Shown: piece by piece, positions 34,273 through 43,111 of the stretch | Layout: every line of letters begins with the position of its first letter | How positions within the stretch are numbered: position 1 is the stretch's first letter | Source: Faecalibacterium prausnitzii | GTDB lineage: Bacteria > Bacillota > Clostridia > Oscillospirales > Ruminococcaceae | NCBI RefSeq assembly: GCF_019967995.1 | Contig: NZ_CP065377.1 | Location: 1,798,001-1,862,000, forward strand | Direction: 5' to 3' | Length of the DNA stretch: 64,000 nucleotides | Notes under the pieces: model-generated | What the model saw: only the letters and a program-made list of their open reading frames with translations | Database searches by the model: none | What the model was told of the DNA's origin: nothing | Position numbers and translations under genes: made by a program

Positions 34273-35436
34273 ATGGCACAGCTTCTTCTGCCGGTCATCT
34301 ACCTGGCGTTCATCAGCCTCGGCCTGCCGGATTCGCTTCTCGGCTCCGCCTGGCCGAACCTCTACCCCGCTTTCGGGGTGCCGGTGTCCTACGCAGGCAT
34401 CGTCTCGATGATCATCTCCTGTGGGACCATCGTTTCCAGCCTGTGCAGCGACCGGCTGACCCGTGCGCTGGGCACCGGCAAGGTCACGGCCCTCAGTGTG
34501 GCGATGACGGCGGCGGCGCTGTTCGGCTTCTCCGTGTCGAGCGCGTTCTGGATGCTCTGCCTCTGGGCCATCCCCTACGGGCTGGGTGCCGGAAGCGTGG
34601 ACGCCGCCCTGAACAACTACGTCGCCCTCCACTACGAGAGCCGCCACATGAGCTGGCTGCACTGCATGTGGGGCGTGGGCACCATCATCAGCCCGGTGCT
34701 GATGAGCCTGGCCCTGACCGGCGGGCAGGGCTGGAACGGTGGCTACCGCATCGTAGCCCTCATCCAGGTCGGCATCACAGCCGTTCTGGTGCTGAGCCTG
34801 CCGCTCTGGAAAGGCAGCCCGGCCGCCGCAAGCGCGGACGGCACCCCGGCCAGGCCGCTGACGCTGCCCCAGATCCTGGCCATCCCCGGTGCGCGGGAAG
34901 TGATGCTCTGCTTCTTCTGCTACTGCGGCCTCGAAACGACAGCGGGCCTCTGGGCCAGCAGCTACCTCACGCTGAGCAAGGGCGTCCCGGCCGACACGGC
35001 CGCTGCCTTTGCGGGCCTGTTCTATCTGGGCATCACGGTGGGGCGCGGCTTCTGCGGCTTCGTCACCCTGCGGTTCAACGACACCCAGATGATCCGCCTG
35101 GGGCAGACCGTTCTGGCCGTGGGTGTGGCCGCCCTGCTTCTGCCGGGGCCGCAGGCGCTCTCGCTGGCCGGCCTCGTTCTCGTGGGGCTGGGCTGTGCGC
35201 CCATCTACCCCAGCATCATCCACTCCACGCCGGACCACTTCGGCGCGGACCGGTCGCAGGCTGTGATCGGCGTCCAGATGGCAAGCGCCTATGTCGGCAA
35301 TCTGGTCATGCCGCCGCTGTTCGGCCTGCTGGCAAACAACGTTGCCCCTGCCCTCTTCCCCGTGTATCTGCTGGCGCTGCTGATCCTGATGATCGTCATG
35401 CACGAGCAGCTCACCCGGAAGACGGCGTGCAAATAA
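34273..35436 (+). CDS. Major facilitator superfamily transporter, 387 aa
   Basis: GGGAGGA precedes the ATG at 34273. The chain is hydrophobic with about 12 membrane segments in two halves; RLTRALGTGKVTALSV resembles the loop 2-3 motif A, and the sequence YGLGAGSVDAALNNYVALHY matches the FucP/YdjE-like sugar-transporter branch of MFS. The gene is divergent from an AraC-type regulator and followed by an 83-residue protein, so uptake of a sugar or related solute under AraC control is a fair guess. Confidence 0.85.
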   Translation: MAQLLLPVIYLAFISLGLPDSLLGSAWPNLYPAFGVPVSYAGIVSMIISCGTIVSSLCSDRLTRALGTGKVTALSVAMTAAALFGFSVSSAFWMLCLWAIPYGLGAGSVDAALNNYVALHYESRHMSWLHCMWGVGTIISPVLMSLALTGGQGWNGGYRIVALIQVGITAVLVLSLPLWKGSPAAASADGTPARPLTLPQILAIPGAREVMLCFFCYCGLETTAGLWASSYLTLSKGVPADTAAAFAGLFYLGITVGRGFCGFVTLRFNDTQMIRLGQTVLAVGVAALLLPGPQALSLAGLVLVGLGCAPIYPSIIHSTPDHFGADRSQAVIGVQMASAYVGNLVMPPLFGLLANNVAPALFPVYLLALLILMIVMHEQLTRKTACK

Positions 35437-35462
35437 ACAACTTTCTGACAGGAGGTATTTTT

Positions 35463-35714
35463 ATGCTTCGTATCGAATATTTTGATAAAGACCGTTTCAT
35501 GCGTCAGGTTTCCGCCAGCCGCGGCAGTGTGCTGCTGCATCTGGACAACGGCAAGACCTGTGACCTGAAAGAGGATGCCGCCGCATCCTCCATCCTCCGG
35601 ATGATGGACGCCCCCAGAAAGGGCTTTGACATCACCGTGACCGACCCCGCCGACGTGACCGGCTTCCTGCGCTACATGCTGGAGGCAGGCCGGATGGATC
35701 GTGTGGCCGGCTGA
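35463..35714 (+). CDS. Conserved-looking small protein, 83 aa, unknown function
   Basis: ACAGGAGG lies at ideal distance before the ATG at 35463, 26 nt after the MFS gene, so the two are probably one operon. The product (MLRIEYFDKDRFMRQVSASR at the start, then a predicted beta strand SVLLHLDNGKTCDL and a helix ending FLRYMLEAGRMD) is soluble with mixed alpha/beta content. I do not recognise it. A large hairpin follows at 35754. Confidence 0.7.
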   Translation: MLRIEYFDKDRFMRQVSASRGSVLLHLDNGKTCDLKEDAAASSILRMMDAPRKGFDITVTDPADVTGFLRYMLEAGRMDRVAG

Positions 35715-35753
35715 TCGCTCGCCATTCTCCGTTATTCGCATATTACAGCAAAC

Positions 35754-35798
35754 GCAGAGCGCCCGCTCCGGGGTCAGAAGCCGGAGCGGGCGCTCTGC
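35754..35798 (+). terminator. Terminator of the MFS operon
   Basis: Perfect 18-bp arms (GCAGAGCGCCCGCTCCGG and complement), 9-nt loop, then GTTTTTG on the plus strand. It may also serve the convergent minus-strand gene ending at 35813. Confidence 0.9.
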
Positions 35799-35812
35799 GT
35801 TTTTGTACGGTG

Positions 35813-36190
35813 TTACAGGATGCAGCGGCTGATGGCGCGAGCCACATTCAGCAGCTCGTCCTGCCCGATGAACCCGAACTTTGCCTCGTGTTCATCCGCG
35901 AAGCAGACCGTCAGCTCAGAGGTCTGGAGCGGGTCGCCGAAGCCTGCGGTCTGGACGCCGAAGTGCAGCACCTTGCGGTACGGCAGGACGAAGATCTCCT
36001 GCCGGGTGCCGGTGACCCCCTGCATATCCACCAGAAAGATACGGTGCGAGGTAAAGACTGCCTGGTCGCGCACGGTCTTGTACGCGCCCACGATGGTCTC
36101 GCCGTCCAGCAAAAGCGCCTGCACATTCTTGCAGATCTCCTTCTCCTTGATGCGAACGAGGTTCTGCATGGGCTTGTCCCGAAATTCCAT
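35813..36190 (-). CDS. Bacterial PH-domain protein, 125 aa
   Basis: AAAGGGGA precedes the ATG at 36190. Nearly the whole protein is a single bacterial PH domain (LLLDGETIVGAYKTVRDQAVFTSHRIFLVDMQGVTGTRQEIFVLPY, then VLHFGVQTAGFGD and a C-terminal helix), similar to the short stand-alone PH proteins of Firmicutes. No membrane segment is present and the function is unknown. It is monocistronic. Confidence 0.8.
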   Translation of the reverse strand: MEFRDKPMQNLVRIKEKEICKNVQALLLDGETIVGAYKTVRDQAVFTSHRIFLVDMQGVTGTRQEIFVLPYRKVLHFGVQTAGFGDPLQTSELTVCFADEHEAKFGFIGQDELLNVARAISRCIL

Positions 36191-36326
36191 AGTTCTATCC
36201 CCTTTCAGCGTGGTCGCTGGCTCCATTGTAGCACCCCCGGCGGGCTTTGACAAGCGGCACGGAACTCCATTCTACTTGTGAGCGAAAAAACTTTGAGCGT
36301 CCAGCAGGAGCTACTCGACATGCCAA

Positions 36327-36375
36327 GGGCTCTCCCTTCGGGAGAGGTGGCATTGCGAAGCAAGGACGGAGAGGG
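36327..36375. repeat. REP-like palindromic element, copy B
   Basis: GGCTCTCCCTTCGGGAGAGG hairpin, then ATTGCGAAGCAA and CGGAGAGGG; same architecture as the copies at 28937 and 40843. It abuts the end of the GH3 gene. Confidence 0.6.
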
Positions 36376-38730
36376 TCAGTAGTTCAGACCGAACCCGCTG
36401 CGGTAATAGTTGCCGTCGGCGTCGCAGTAAGCGTAGCTGCCGCCGCGCACCCCGGCGAGGATGGCCGGGTCGATGTACGGGTCCTTATCGTAGCCGGGCA
36501 CATCGTTGGGCGAAGCGCAGATCTCACGCACCACACCGTCGATCTCCTGCTCGGTGATGGCGATGACGGCGGGGTCGGACACCATGGTCAGGCTCAGCTT
36601 GCCGGTGGGGGCAAAGTCGCCGCTGATGACGTCCACCTGTGCGTTCAGGGCGTTGTTCAGCGCCACCGTGCTGACGGTGTACTGGATGGTCAGCGCGTCG
36701 CAGTAGGGTTCCAGCTTGTCCAGCAGCCAGGGGTTGTTCACCACGCAGGTGCCCACGACCTTGCCGCCGCGCGCGTGGATGGCATCGGCCAGCTCCCGGA
36801 TCTTCTCGACGTCCTTCAGGGTGGTCACCGTGACCTGCTTGCCGGTCTTCTTCTGGCTCTTGTTGGTCTCGCGCTCGTCAGTGACGATCTCACCCATCTC
36901 AATGACGGGCATGGCGAACTGGTAGAACACCACGCCGTTGCTGATGGGCCACACGTGGAGGTACAGCACATCGGCCTCCTCCGGGGTGGCGACGACGGTG
37001 TAGCCCTTCTTCTCGAAGGCTTCCGCCAGTGTCTTGCGCAGCGCCTCGTCGGCATCGGCAGAGCCCAGACCGGCACCCATGGCCTGTGCCATTTTGGCAA
37101 AGCCGGAGTCCACGCCCTTGAAGGTGACGATGCAGACCTTCTTCTCTTTGGCCAGCGGCAGAACACCGCCGTGGTTCTTGACCAGAACGACGGCCTTCTG
37201 GTTGGCTTCGTAGGCCTTCTTCCTGGCACCATCGAAGTTGTCCTGCCGGGCCTGGTCGGCCTGATCGGGGTCCTGATAGGGGTTGTCCACACGCTTGGTG
37301 CGGAACAGGCTCAGCAGACGGTTGTAGCTAGCGCGGTCGAGGTCGGCCTTGGGCAGCAGACCGTCCTCCACCGCCTTGATGATGTTCTCCGGGTCGGTGT
37401 TGCCGCCGATGACATCGGTACCGGCGGAAATGGCCTTGGCGTAGCGCTGGGGCACCGTCAAGTCCTCCACGCCGTAGATCTGCACGCTGGTGATGCCGGA
37501 GTCGGAGTTGATGTAGCCGTCAAAGCCCATCTTGTTGCGGGCCAGGTCAGTGAGCAGCTCCTTGCTGTATGCGCTGGGCACCGCCTCGGTGCTGGTCACC
37601 TCGCCCCGGTAGGTCTGGGGCACGGCGCGGCCATCAGCGGCGATGCGGGAGTAGTCCGGCATGATGGAAGATGCCTTGTGGTCGAAGGCCCGCTGGAACG
37701 GGGGCAGATGGTACTTTTCCATCGAGCCGGGGGTGCGGTAGATGCGCCACTGACCGATGGGCACATGCGGCTCGAAGCCGTTCTCGGAGGGGGCATCGCC
37801 GGGGAAGTGCTTGACCGTCAGGACGACCGAACCCTCGTTCAGGCCGTCGTCGCCGTTCTGGTAGCCCTTGATGAGGGCTTCGGTGATGTCGCTGGTCACA
37901 TCGGTGCGCTCGCCGTAGGTGCCGTTGGTGCGGGGCCAGCGGGGGTCGGTGGCCACGTCCACCTGCGGGCCGTACATGATGTGCAGGCCCTCGGCCTTCA
38001 TCATCTTCCGGTCCGTGTCGGCCATTTCATAGACGAAATCTGCGTTGCCGTCTCCCAGCACCGCTGCACCGATGCCCAGAGAGTCCGGGTAGCCGATGTT
38101 GATGGGGTTGGTGTGCAGAGAGTACGGAATCGCCACGCCGCCCTTGCAGGCTTCGTATTCCAGCATCTGGGTGCCCGCATTGTGGTACAGGGCCACCATT
38201 CCTGCCTCGCAGCGCATATCGCCGCGGTAAACGCCCGCCGTGATGTGCTTGTCCAGCACATCGGCGTCATCAATGCTCATGGTCATGCCGGGCAGCGGAC
38301 CGGGGATGGGCTTTTCGTCCGGGTCGTGGTGCTTGTAGATCTTGCCAAACTCCGGCTTGCCGTCGGCACCGGCAGCCTCGGCGCGGGTGGGGGCCACCGG
38401 GGTGTTGAACAGGGTGTTCAGCACAAGGCCAGCCTGCTGGTCCAGGCGCAGATGGGCCACCATATCCTTTGCGCGCTCTTCGGGGCTGAGCCGCCAGTCC
38501 TTATAAGGGGCCAGCTCGCCGCTGTTGTCCATATCCTTGAAGTACAGGCCGTCCCTGACGATGACGCCGCAGGTGGTCACACCGATGTCGGGGCCGTTTT
38601 CGTTGTGGAAGACCACCGGCTCCAGGTAACGATCGGTGATGCTCTCCCCCGCTTCCAGAGCATAGGGTGCCGGAATGACGCCGTCGCGGGCGTCGGCCCA
38701 CTGGGCAGCGCTGGTGTATCGAATCTCCAT
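36376..38730 (-). CDS. Glycoside hydrolase family 3 enzyme, 784 aa
   Basis: AAAGGAG lies before the ATG at 38730. The (beta/alpha)8 domain carries the substrate-binding VLTVKHFPGDAPSENGFEPH and the nucleophile block GFDGYINSDSGIT, where the Asp of SDS is the catalytic base-line residue of GH3. The alpha/beta sandwich domain follows (KAVVLVKNHGGVLPLAKEKKVCIV). No signal peptide is present, so it acts in the cytoplasm on imported oligosaccharides, most likely as a beta-glucosidase or beta-xylosidase; specificity cannot be fixed. An operator-like palindrome overlaps its promoter. Confidence 0.88.
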   Translation of the reverse strand: MEIRYTSAAQWADARDGVIPAPYALEAGESITDRYLEPVVFHNENGPDIGVTTCGVIVRDGLYFKDMDNSGELAPYKDWRLSPEERAKDMVAHLRLDQQAGLVLNTLFNTPVAPTRAEAAGADGKPEFGKIYKHHDPDEKPIPGPLPGMTMSIDDADVLDKHITAGVYRGDMRCEAGMVALYHNAGTQMLEYEACKGGVAIPYSLHTNPINIGYPDSLGIGAAVLGDGNADFVYEMADTDRKMMKAEGLHIMYGPQVDVATDPRWPRTNGTYGERTDVTSDITEALIKGYQNGDDGLNEGSVVLTVKHFPGDAPSENGFEPHVPIGQWRIYRTPGSMEKYHLPPFQRAFDHKASSIMPDYSRIAADGRAVPQTYRGEVTSTEAVPSAYSKELLTDLARNKMGFDGYINSDSGITSVQIYGVEDLTVPQRYAKAISAGTDVIGGNTDPENIIKAVEDGLLPKADLDRASYNRLLSLFRTKRVDNPYQDPDQADQARQDNFDGARKKAYEANQKAVVLVKNHGGVLPLAKEKKVCIVTFKGVDSGFAKMAQAMGAGLGSADADEALRKTLAEAFEKKGYTVVATPEEADVLYLHVWPISNGVVFYQFAMPVIEMGEIVTDERETNKSQKKTGKQVTVTTLKDVEKIRELADAIHARGGKVVGTCVVNNPWLLDKLEPYCDALTIQYTVSTVALNNALNAQVDVISGDFAPTGKLSLTMVSDPAVIAITEQEIDGVVREICASPNDVPGYDKDPYIDPAILAGVRGGSYAYCDADGNYYRSGFGLNY

Positions 38731-38789
38731 CTTGTTTCTCCTTTTTCGTGCGCGGGAATGCGCAGCTGATATATCACTTGTTGTTTTTT

Positions 38790-38826
38790 ATTATACCCCA
38801 CAGCCCGATTGTTCGCAAGCGAACAA
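38790..38826 (-). promoter_or_regulatory. GH3 promoter with an overlapping 18-bp palindrome
   Basis: Minus-strand TTGCGA (38813-38818), 17-nt spacer, TATAAT (38790-38795). The perfect palindrome TTGTTCGC-AA-GCGAACAA at 38809-38826 covers the -35 box, an ideal position for a repressor. The order (GTTC outside GAAC) is opposite to a LexA box. Confidence 0.7.
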
Positions 38827-38940
38827 CCCGTGCTTTTCTGAATTTCAGCATTGCTCACAAGGAACGCTCCCGGAATCTATGCAATTCCCCGAACCAGCGC
38901 AGCGCGTTCCCGCGCTCGGTCCGCTCCGCCGGGCACAAAA

Positions 38941-38986
38941 AGAGACCGCTGGCCCCGTCGATAACGGAAGGAGCACAGCGGTCTCT
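38941..38986 (-). terminator. Terminator of the 5'-nucleotidase gene
   Basis: AGAGACCGCTG/CAGCGGTCTCT arms with a long loop, followed by TTTTTG on the minus strand, 15 nt past the stop at 39001. Confidence 0.75.
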
Positions 38987-39000
38987 CTCGGTTCAGGGCA

Positions 39001-40776
39001 TTACCAGATCATCTGGATGCGGCCTGCGCCGTAGGGATCTTCGTAGTTGAGCAGATAGCCGGGGTAATCGGCCAGCGGGCTGTTGGCACTGGAAAGGTGC
39101 GGCAGACCGTTTGCATCCACGCCGCCGAACATGGCTGCGTAGCTGGACATGACGAGGTAATCCTCCGAGACATAGTCCTTGATCAGCTCTGCGCCGTCGA
39201 ACATGGCGAAGCCGTCGCCCAGGTTGCGCAGGGTGTAGTTCATACCGGCCAGCGCATAGGTGGCGTTCGGGTCCAGAGGCTTGTATGTGCCGGTGGTCTT
39301 GTCGTAGATCTCCACATTCGAAACACGCGGGGTCGTAGCACTGCCGACCCAGACATTCTTGTCGTCGGTCTGGACGGTGTTGGGGACCATGGCGTGGATC
39401 TCATACTTGGCACCGGCGACCTGCAGGAAACCGCCGTTCTCCTTGCCCTCGGCACCGGCGAAGCGGGCACCAAATTCGAGGGCATCCAGGATCTGCTGGC
39501 CGGTGACGGACATCAGGCAGGCCACATTGCCGAAGGGGCTGACGGTCTTGCAGGTCTTGAAGCTCCAGGGGCCTGCGTCCACATTTGCACGGATGCCGCC
39601 GCCGTTCATGATGGCGATGTCGCAGTGGAGGTCTTCGATCTCATTGAAGTAGGCATAGATGCCGTCGGCCACGAAATCGCCCAGGTTGGTCTCGCCGGAG
39701 CGGATGCGGCGCTTGCCGGTGGCGGGGTCGGTGATGTAGAACTTGGAATCGCCCACGGCGATCTCCTCGCCCAGCATGTCGTCCACTGCGCTCACCCACT
39801 CGCTGGTGGCAGCGGCCACAGCGGCGTCTGCGCCATCGTAGCTGGGCAGCAGCTCGGTGGTGATGGAGCCATCGGCACCGATGGTCATCTTGCCGACATT
39901 CTTGAAGTAGGAGCCGGTCTGGGTCAGGGTGACGGCCTTGCCGGAAGCATCGGCCACCTGCTTATTCTCCATCACGGTGTGCGAATGGCCGTCGATGAAG
40001 GCATCGAAACCGGTGGTGTGTGCGATGACCTCTTCGCTGGTCCAGGGGGCGGACGAGGGGTCTACGCCCAGATGGCCCAGACCAATGATAGTTGTTGCAC
40101 CCAGCAGCTTTGCCTTGTCGATGGCCTTCTGAACGGCCTTGTACAGCTTCTGGCCATCGTCGCCGCCGAGGATGTCATAGATATACTTGGTCTGGCTGGC
40201 GTTCATGAAGTAGGCCGGGGTGGACTTGGTAAAGGTCTCCGGGGTGGTAACGCCCACAAATGCGATGCGCGCGCCGCCGATGGTGAAGATCTTGATGCTG
40301 GGCAGCACCTTCAGGCCGGTGCGCAGATCCACCCAGTTGCAGGAAACATAGGGGAAAGCGGCTTCCTTCATGGCTGCCTTTGCGCGGGCCATGCCGTAGT
40401 CGAACTCATGGTTGCCGGGGGTGGCCAGGTCGTAACCGGCCTCGCTCATCAGCTTGATGATGGTCTCGCCGTCATCCATGGAGCCATAGGCCGTGCCCTG
40501 GATGTGGTCGCCGGCGTCCACCAGCAGGACGTTCTGGCCAGCGTCCACATAGCTCTGCTTCAGTGCAGCGATACCGGCATAGGTCAGTTCGGGGGATTTC
40601 TTGTCGATGTAGGTGTGCACATCGTTGGTGTAGAGGATGGTAACAGCCGACTTTTCGCCCAGGAAGCAATTGGTCTCTTCGGCCGATGCGGCGGGTGCGC
40701 CGAGGGAGACTGCGGTCAGTGCAGTGGCAGCTCCGGCAGCCTTGAGGAAGCTGCGGCGGGAAATGAACTGTTTCAC
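39001..40776 (-). CDS. Secreted 5'-nucleotidase / UshA-type metallophosphoesterase, 591 aa, GTG start
   Basis: The start codon is GTG at 40776, preceded by AAGGAGG. Residues 6-12 (SRRSFLK) followed by a hydrophobic segment and PAASA form a twin-arginine (Tat) signal. The catalytic domain has the dimetal motifs NDVHTYID, DAGDHIQG, GNHEFDYG and GHSHTVME; the C-terminal nucleotide-binding domain has IMNGGGIRAN. Enzymes of this kind hydrolyse 5'-nucleotides or UDP-sugars outside the cell. Export by Tat suggests folding and metal loading before secretion; no tat genes lie in the window. Confidence 0.9.
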   Translation of the reverse strand: MKQFISRRSFLKAAGAATALTAVSLGAPAASAEETNCFLGEKSAVTILYTNDVHTYIDKKSPELTYAGIAALKQSYVDAGQNVLLVDAGDHIQGTAYGSMDDGETIIKLMSEAGYDLATPGNHEFDYGMARAKAAMKEAAFPYVSCNWVDLRTGLKVLPSIKIFTIGGARIAFVGVTTPETFTKSTPAYFMNASQTKYIYDILGGDDGQKLYKAVQKAIDKAKLLGATTIIGLGHLGVDPSSAPWTSEEVIAHTTGFDAFIDGHSHTVMENKQVADASGKAVTLTQTGSYFKNVGKMTIGADGSITTELLPSYDGADAAVAAATSEWVSAVDDMLGEEIAVGDSKFYITDPATGKRRIRSGETNLGDFVADGIYAYFNEIEDLHCDIAIMNGGGIRANVDAGPWSFKTCKTVSPFGNVACLMSVTGQQILDALEFGARFAGAEGKENGGFLQVAGAKYEIHAMVPNTVQTDDKNVWVGSATTPRVSNVEIYDKTTGTYKPLDPNATYALAGMNYTLRNLGDGFAMFDGAELIKDYVSEDYLVMSSYAAMFGGVDANGLPHLSSANSPLADYPGYLLNYEDPYGAGRIQMIW

Positions 40777-40842
40777 AGGAAATGACCTCCTTCAATTTAC
40801 GGTACTCTCTTTTTTGCGGCCTCTCTGCCGCCGCCCGCACAA

Positions 40843-40892
40843 AAGCTCCCCAACGGGGAGCCGTGGTGTGCAGCGCAGCCGCAGCGAGGTCT
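40843..40892. repeat. REP-like palindromic element, copy C
   Basis: AGCTCCCCAACGGGGAGC hairpin followed by a TGTGCAGCGCAGCC palindrome and GCGAGGT; diverged relative of the copies at 28937 and 36327. Confidence 0.45.
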
Positions 40893-40906
40893 GCATTTCT
40901 GGATTA

Positions 40907-40935
40907 AGCATATCACAGAATGCCGCTCCGGGCAA
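40907..40935 (-). promoter_or_regulatory. Probable promoter of the 5'-nucleotidase gene
   Basis: Minus-strand TTGCCC (40930-40935), 17-nt spacer, TATGCT (40907-40912); the REP-like element C lies in the resulting leader. The remaining sequence up to 41112 holds only the terminator of the oleate hydratase gene. Confidence 0.5.
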
Positions 40936-41017
40936 GAGAAAACTGTAAAATCCGCGCAAATCCTTTTCACAAAAGTCGTACTATTTTGGAAATTTTCCGT
41001 AAAATCATACGAAAAAG

Positions 41018-41058
41018 GGCCGGGCCCTGCATCCTGTCTCAGGGTGCAGAGCCCGGCC
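41018..41058 (-). terminator. Terminator of the oleate hydratase gene
   Basis: GGCCGGGCTCTGCA/TGCAGGGCCCGGCC arms (one mismatch) followed by CTTTTTCG on the minus strand. Confidence 0.85.
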
Positions 41059-41112
41059 GCATTCAGGGGGGGAGGTCCAAACTGGATCGGAGGAGACGTT
41101 TGAGAAAACGCC

Positions 41113-42885
41113 TTAAATGGCGTTGTACTCCTTGAGGAACTTTTCAAGGTCGGTGCCCTCGATCTTCTTGAGCACTTCCTTGAGGGCCACCCTCTGGATG
41201 AAGGGCAGGTCCATATCGGTCAGTTTCTTGCCGTCGCGGAGCTTGACGGTGGCGTCGATCAGGCAGCGGACATCATAGGTGCTGCCCCAGACCTCCGGCA
41301 CACCGCGGTCGATGTCCAGCAGGGTGTAAACAGCCTCCATACCGGTGCGCATCGAATACTCGGTGGTGAAGATGGTGTCGCGGCCGGTCTCGGCAAACTG
41401 GCCCAGGAAGGCGAAGTTGACGGCACCCTTCGGCACGATGTCGGGGCGGTCGCCGAAGGCACGCGGCATGAAGAAGGCGTCGATATACGGCATCATGACC
41501 GGCACGGTGTTGGCGCTGTGGTCGGCCAGCTCGGCGATGTCCTCAGTGGGAACGCCCAGATGGTACAGCCACTCCATGCAGATCTCACGGCCGGTGCAGT
41601 CGCGCATGGGCTTCTTCACATAGTCGCCGGGCTTGTCGCTGAACAGGCCGTAGACCCAGACGCAGAGCTGGTTCTTGGGCTGGTCACGGAACTGCTGCTG
41701 GCGGTTCAGCGTCCAGCTGAGCAGCCAGCTGGAATCCTTGACCGTGACGATGCCGCCGGTGACGGTGTGGCCGGTAAAGGGGTCGCGCTTGCAGATCCTC
41801 TTGATATACTGCGGGATCTTGTCGTCCAGAGTGGTGATGGTGGCACTCTCCCAGTTGGACAGTTCCGGCTGCGAGCAGAACTTCTCCGGATGGCCGAAGG
41901 AGGGGTCCTGTGCGGCGATCTTCTTCCACAGATCCCAGCCGTTGCCCGGCTTGATGGTGGGGTCGAAACCGGCTGCCTTGTCCTGTGCGCCGATGGTGCA
42001 GCTCTCGACGCAGCCGCCGTTGGTGATGAAGAGCAGGTCGTTCTCGGTCAGCGGCAGCACCTTTTCCTCGCCCTTGTGCTCCACAGTGATGGAACTGGCC
42101 TGCTTTTTGCCGCCCTCGATCTGGAAGCGGACGTCGGTGACCTTGGTCTCATACCGGAACTCCACGCCGTGGTCCTTCAGGTAGGTGACCATGGGCAGGA
42201 TGATGGACTCATACTGGTTGTAGCGGGTAAAGCGCAGGGCGGTGAAGTCGGGCAGACCGCCGATGTGGTGGATATAGCGCTTGAGGTAGAGCTTCATCTC
42301 CAGTGCGCTGTGCCAGTTCTCGAACGCGAACATGGTGCGCCAGTACATCCAGAAGTTGGAGCGGAAGACCTCGTCGTCGAAGATGTCGGTGATCTTCTTG
42401 TCCTGCAGCTGCTCGTCCGGGGTGAAGAAGAGCTTCATGATCTCCATCGCGCCCCGGTCGGAGATGCCGAACTTGCCGTCGGTGTGGGCATCCTGGCCGC
42501 GCTTTTCGGTGGCACGGCAGAGGGACTTGTTGGGGTCTTCCTTGTTCAGCCAGTAATACTCATCCAGAACGCTGGCCCCCTCCGTCTCCAGAGACGGGAT
42601 GGAGCGCAGCAGATCCCACATGACTTCGAAGTGGTTGTCCATCTCGCGGCCGCCGCGCATCACATAGCCGATGTCGTACTTGTAGCCATCGCAGGCACCG
42701 CCGGGCAGCGGGTCCTTCTCGATCACATGGATGTGGTCGCCCTGCATCTGGCCGTCGCGGACCAGATAGCAGGCAGCGGTCAGTGCCGCCAGACCCGAAC
42801 CGATGATATAGGCCGATTTATTGTCAACGCCTTCCGGCTTTTTGGGGTGTGCAAACGCTTCGTAGTTGCCACTGGAATAATACAT
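41113..42885 (-). CDS. ohyA: Oleate hydratase (MCRA family), 590 aa
   Basis: CAGGAGG precedes the ATG at 42885 (MYYSSGNYEAFAHPKKPEG), the usual family start; the longer frame is spurious. FAD-binding signatures are YIIGSGLAALTAACYLVRDG and the FAD-dependent loop RGGREMDNHFE; the C-terminus has NFAFLGQFAETGRDTIFTTEYSMRTGMEAVYTLL, diagnostic of the family. The enzyme hydrates the cis-9 bond of oleic/linoleic acid to 10-hydroxy fatty acids, a detoxification step in gut bacteria. It is monocistronic, with a strong terminator. Confidence 0.95.
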   Translation of the reverse strand: MYYSSGNYEAFAHPKKPEGVDNKSAYIIGSGLAALTAACYLVRDGQMQGDHIHVIEKDPLPGGACDGYKYDIGYVMRGGREMDNHFEVMWDLLRSIPSLETEGASVLDEYYWLNKEDPNKSLCRATEKRGQDAHTDGKFGISDRGAMEIMKLFFTPDEQLQDKKITDIFDDEVFRSNFWMYWRTMFAFENWHSALEMKLYLKRYIHHIGGLPDFTALRFTRYNQYESIILPMVTYLKDHGVEFRYETKVTDVRFQIEGGKKQASSITVEHKGEEKVLPLTENDLLFITNGGCVESCTIGAQDKAAGFDPTIKPGNGWDLWKKIAAQDPSFGHPEKFCSQPELSNWESATITTLDDKIPQYIKRICKRDPFTGHTVTGGIVTVKDSSWLLSWTLNRQQQFRDQPKNQLCVWVYGLFSDKPGDYVKKPMRDCTGREICMEWLYHLGVPTEDIAELADHSANTVPVMMPYIDAFFMPRAFGDRPDIVPKGAVNFAFLGQFAETGRDTIFTTEYSMRTGMEAVYTLLDIDRGVPEVWGSTYDVRCLIDATVKLRDGKKLTDMDLPFIQRVALKEVLKKIEGTDLEKFLKEYNAI

Positions 42886-43061
42886 AACGCAGACCTCCTG
42901 AAGTTTTGGTTCTTTCCGGGCGGCTTCCGCTCGCCCTTTCGTTGTGCTTAGTATATCCCATTCCCTGTGACAGAACAACATACAAAAGATGACCAGTGTA
43001 TAAACTTTATGCAAAACCCAACCTTTGTCGGAAATATGGCGAAAGTGTGAAGCGCAAAAAA

Positions 43062-43093
43062 GCTCCCGCCTTCCTGTGACAGAAGACGGGAGC
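43062..43093 (-). terminator. Terminator of the RNase R gene
   Basis: GCTCCCGTCTTC/GGAAGGCGGGAGC arms (one mismatch) and TTTTTT on the minus strand, 19 nt past the stop. Confidence 0.85.
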
Positions 43094-43111
43094 GGATGAA
43101 ATCCGTTCGGG

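Noticed and set aside
38809..38826. LexA/SOS box
   Set aside because: Bacillus-type LexA sites have GAAC outside GTTC; this palindrome has the reverse order.
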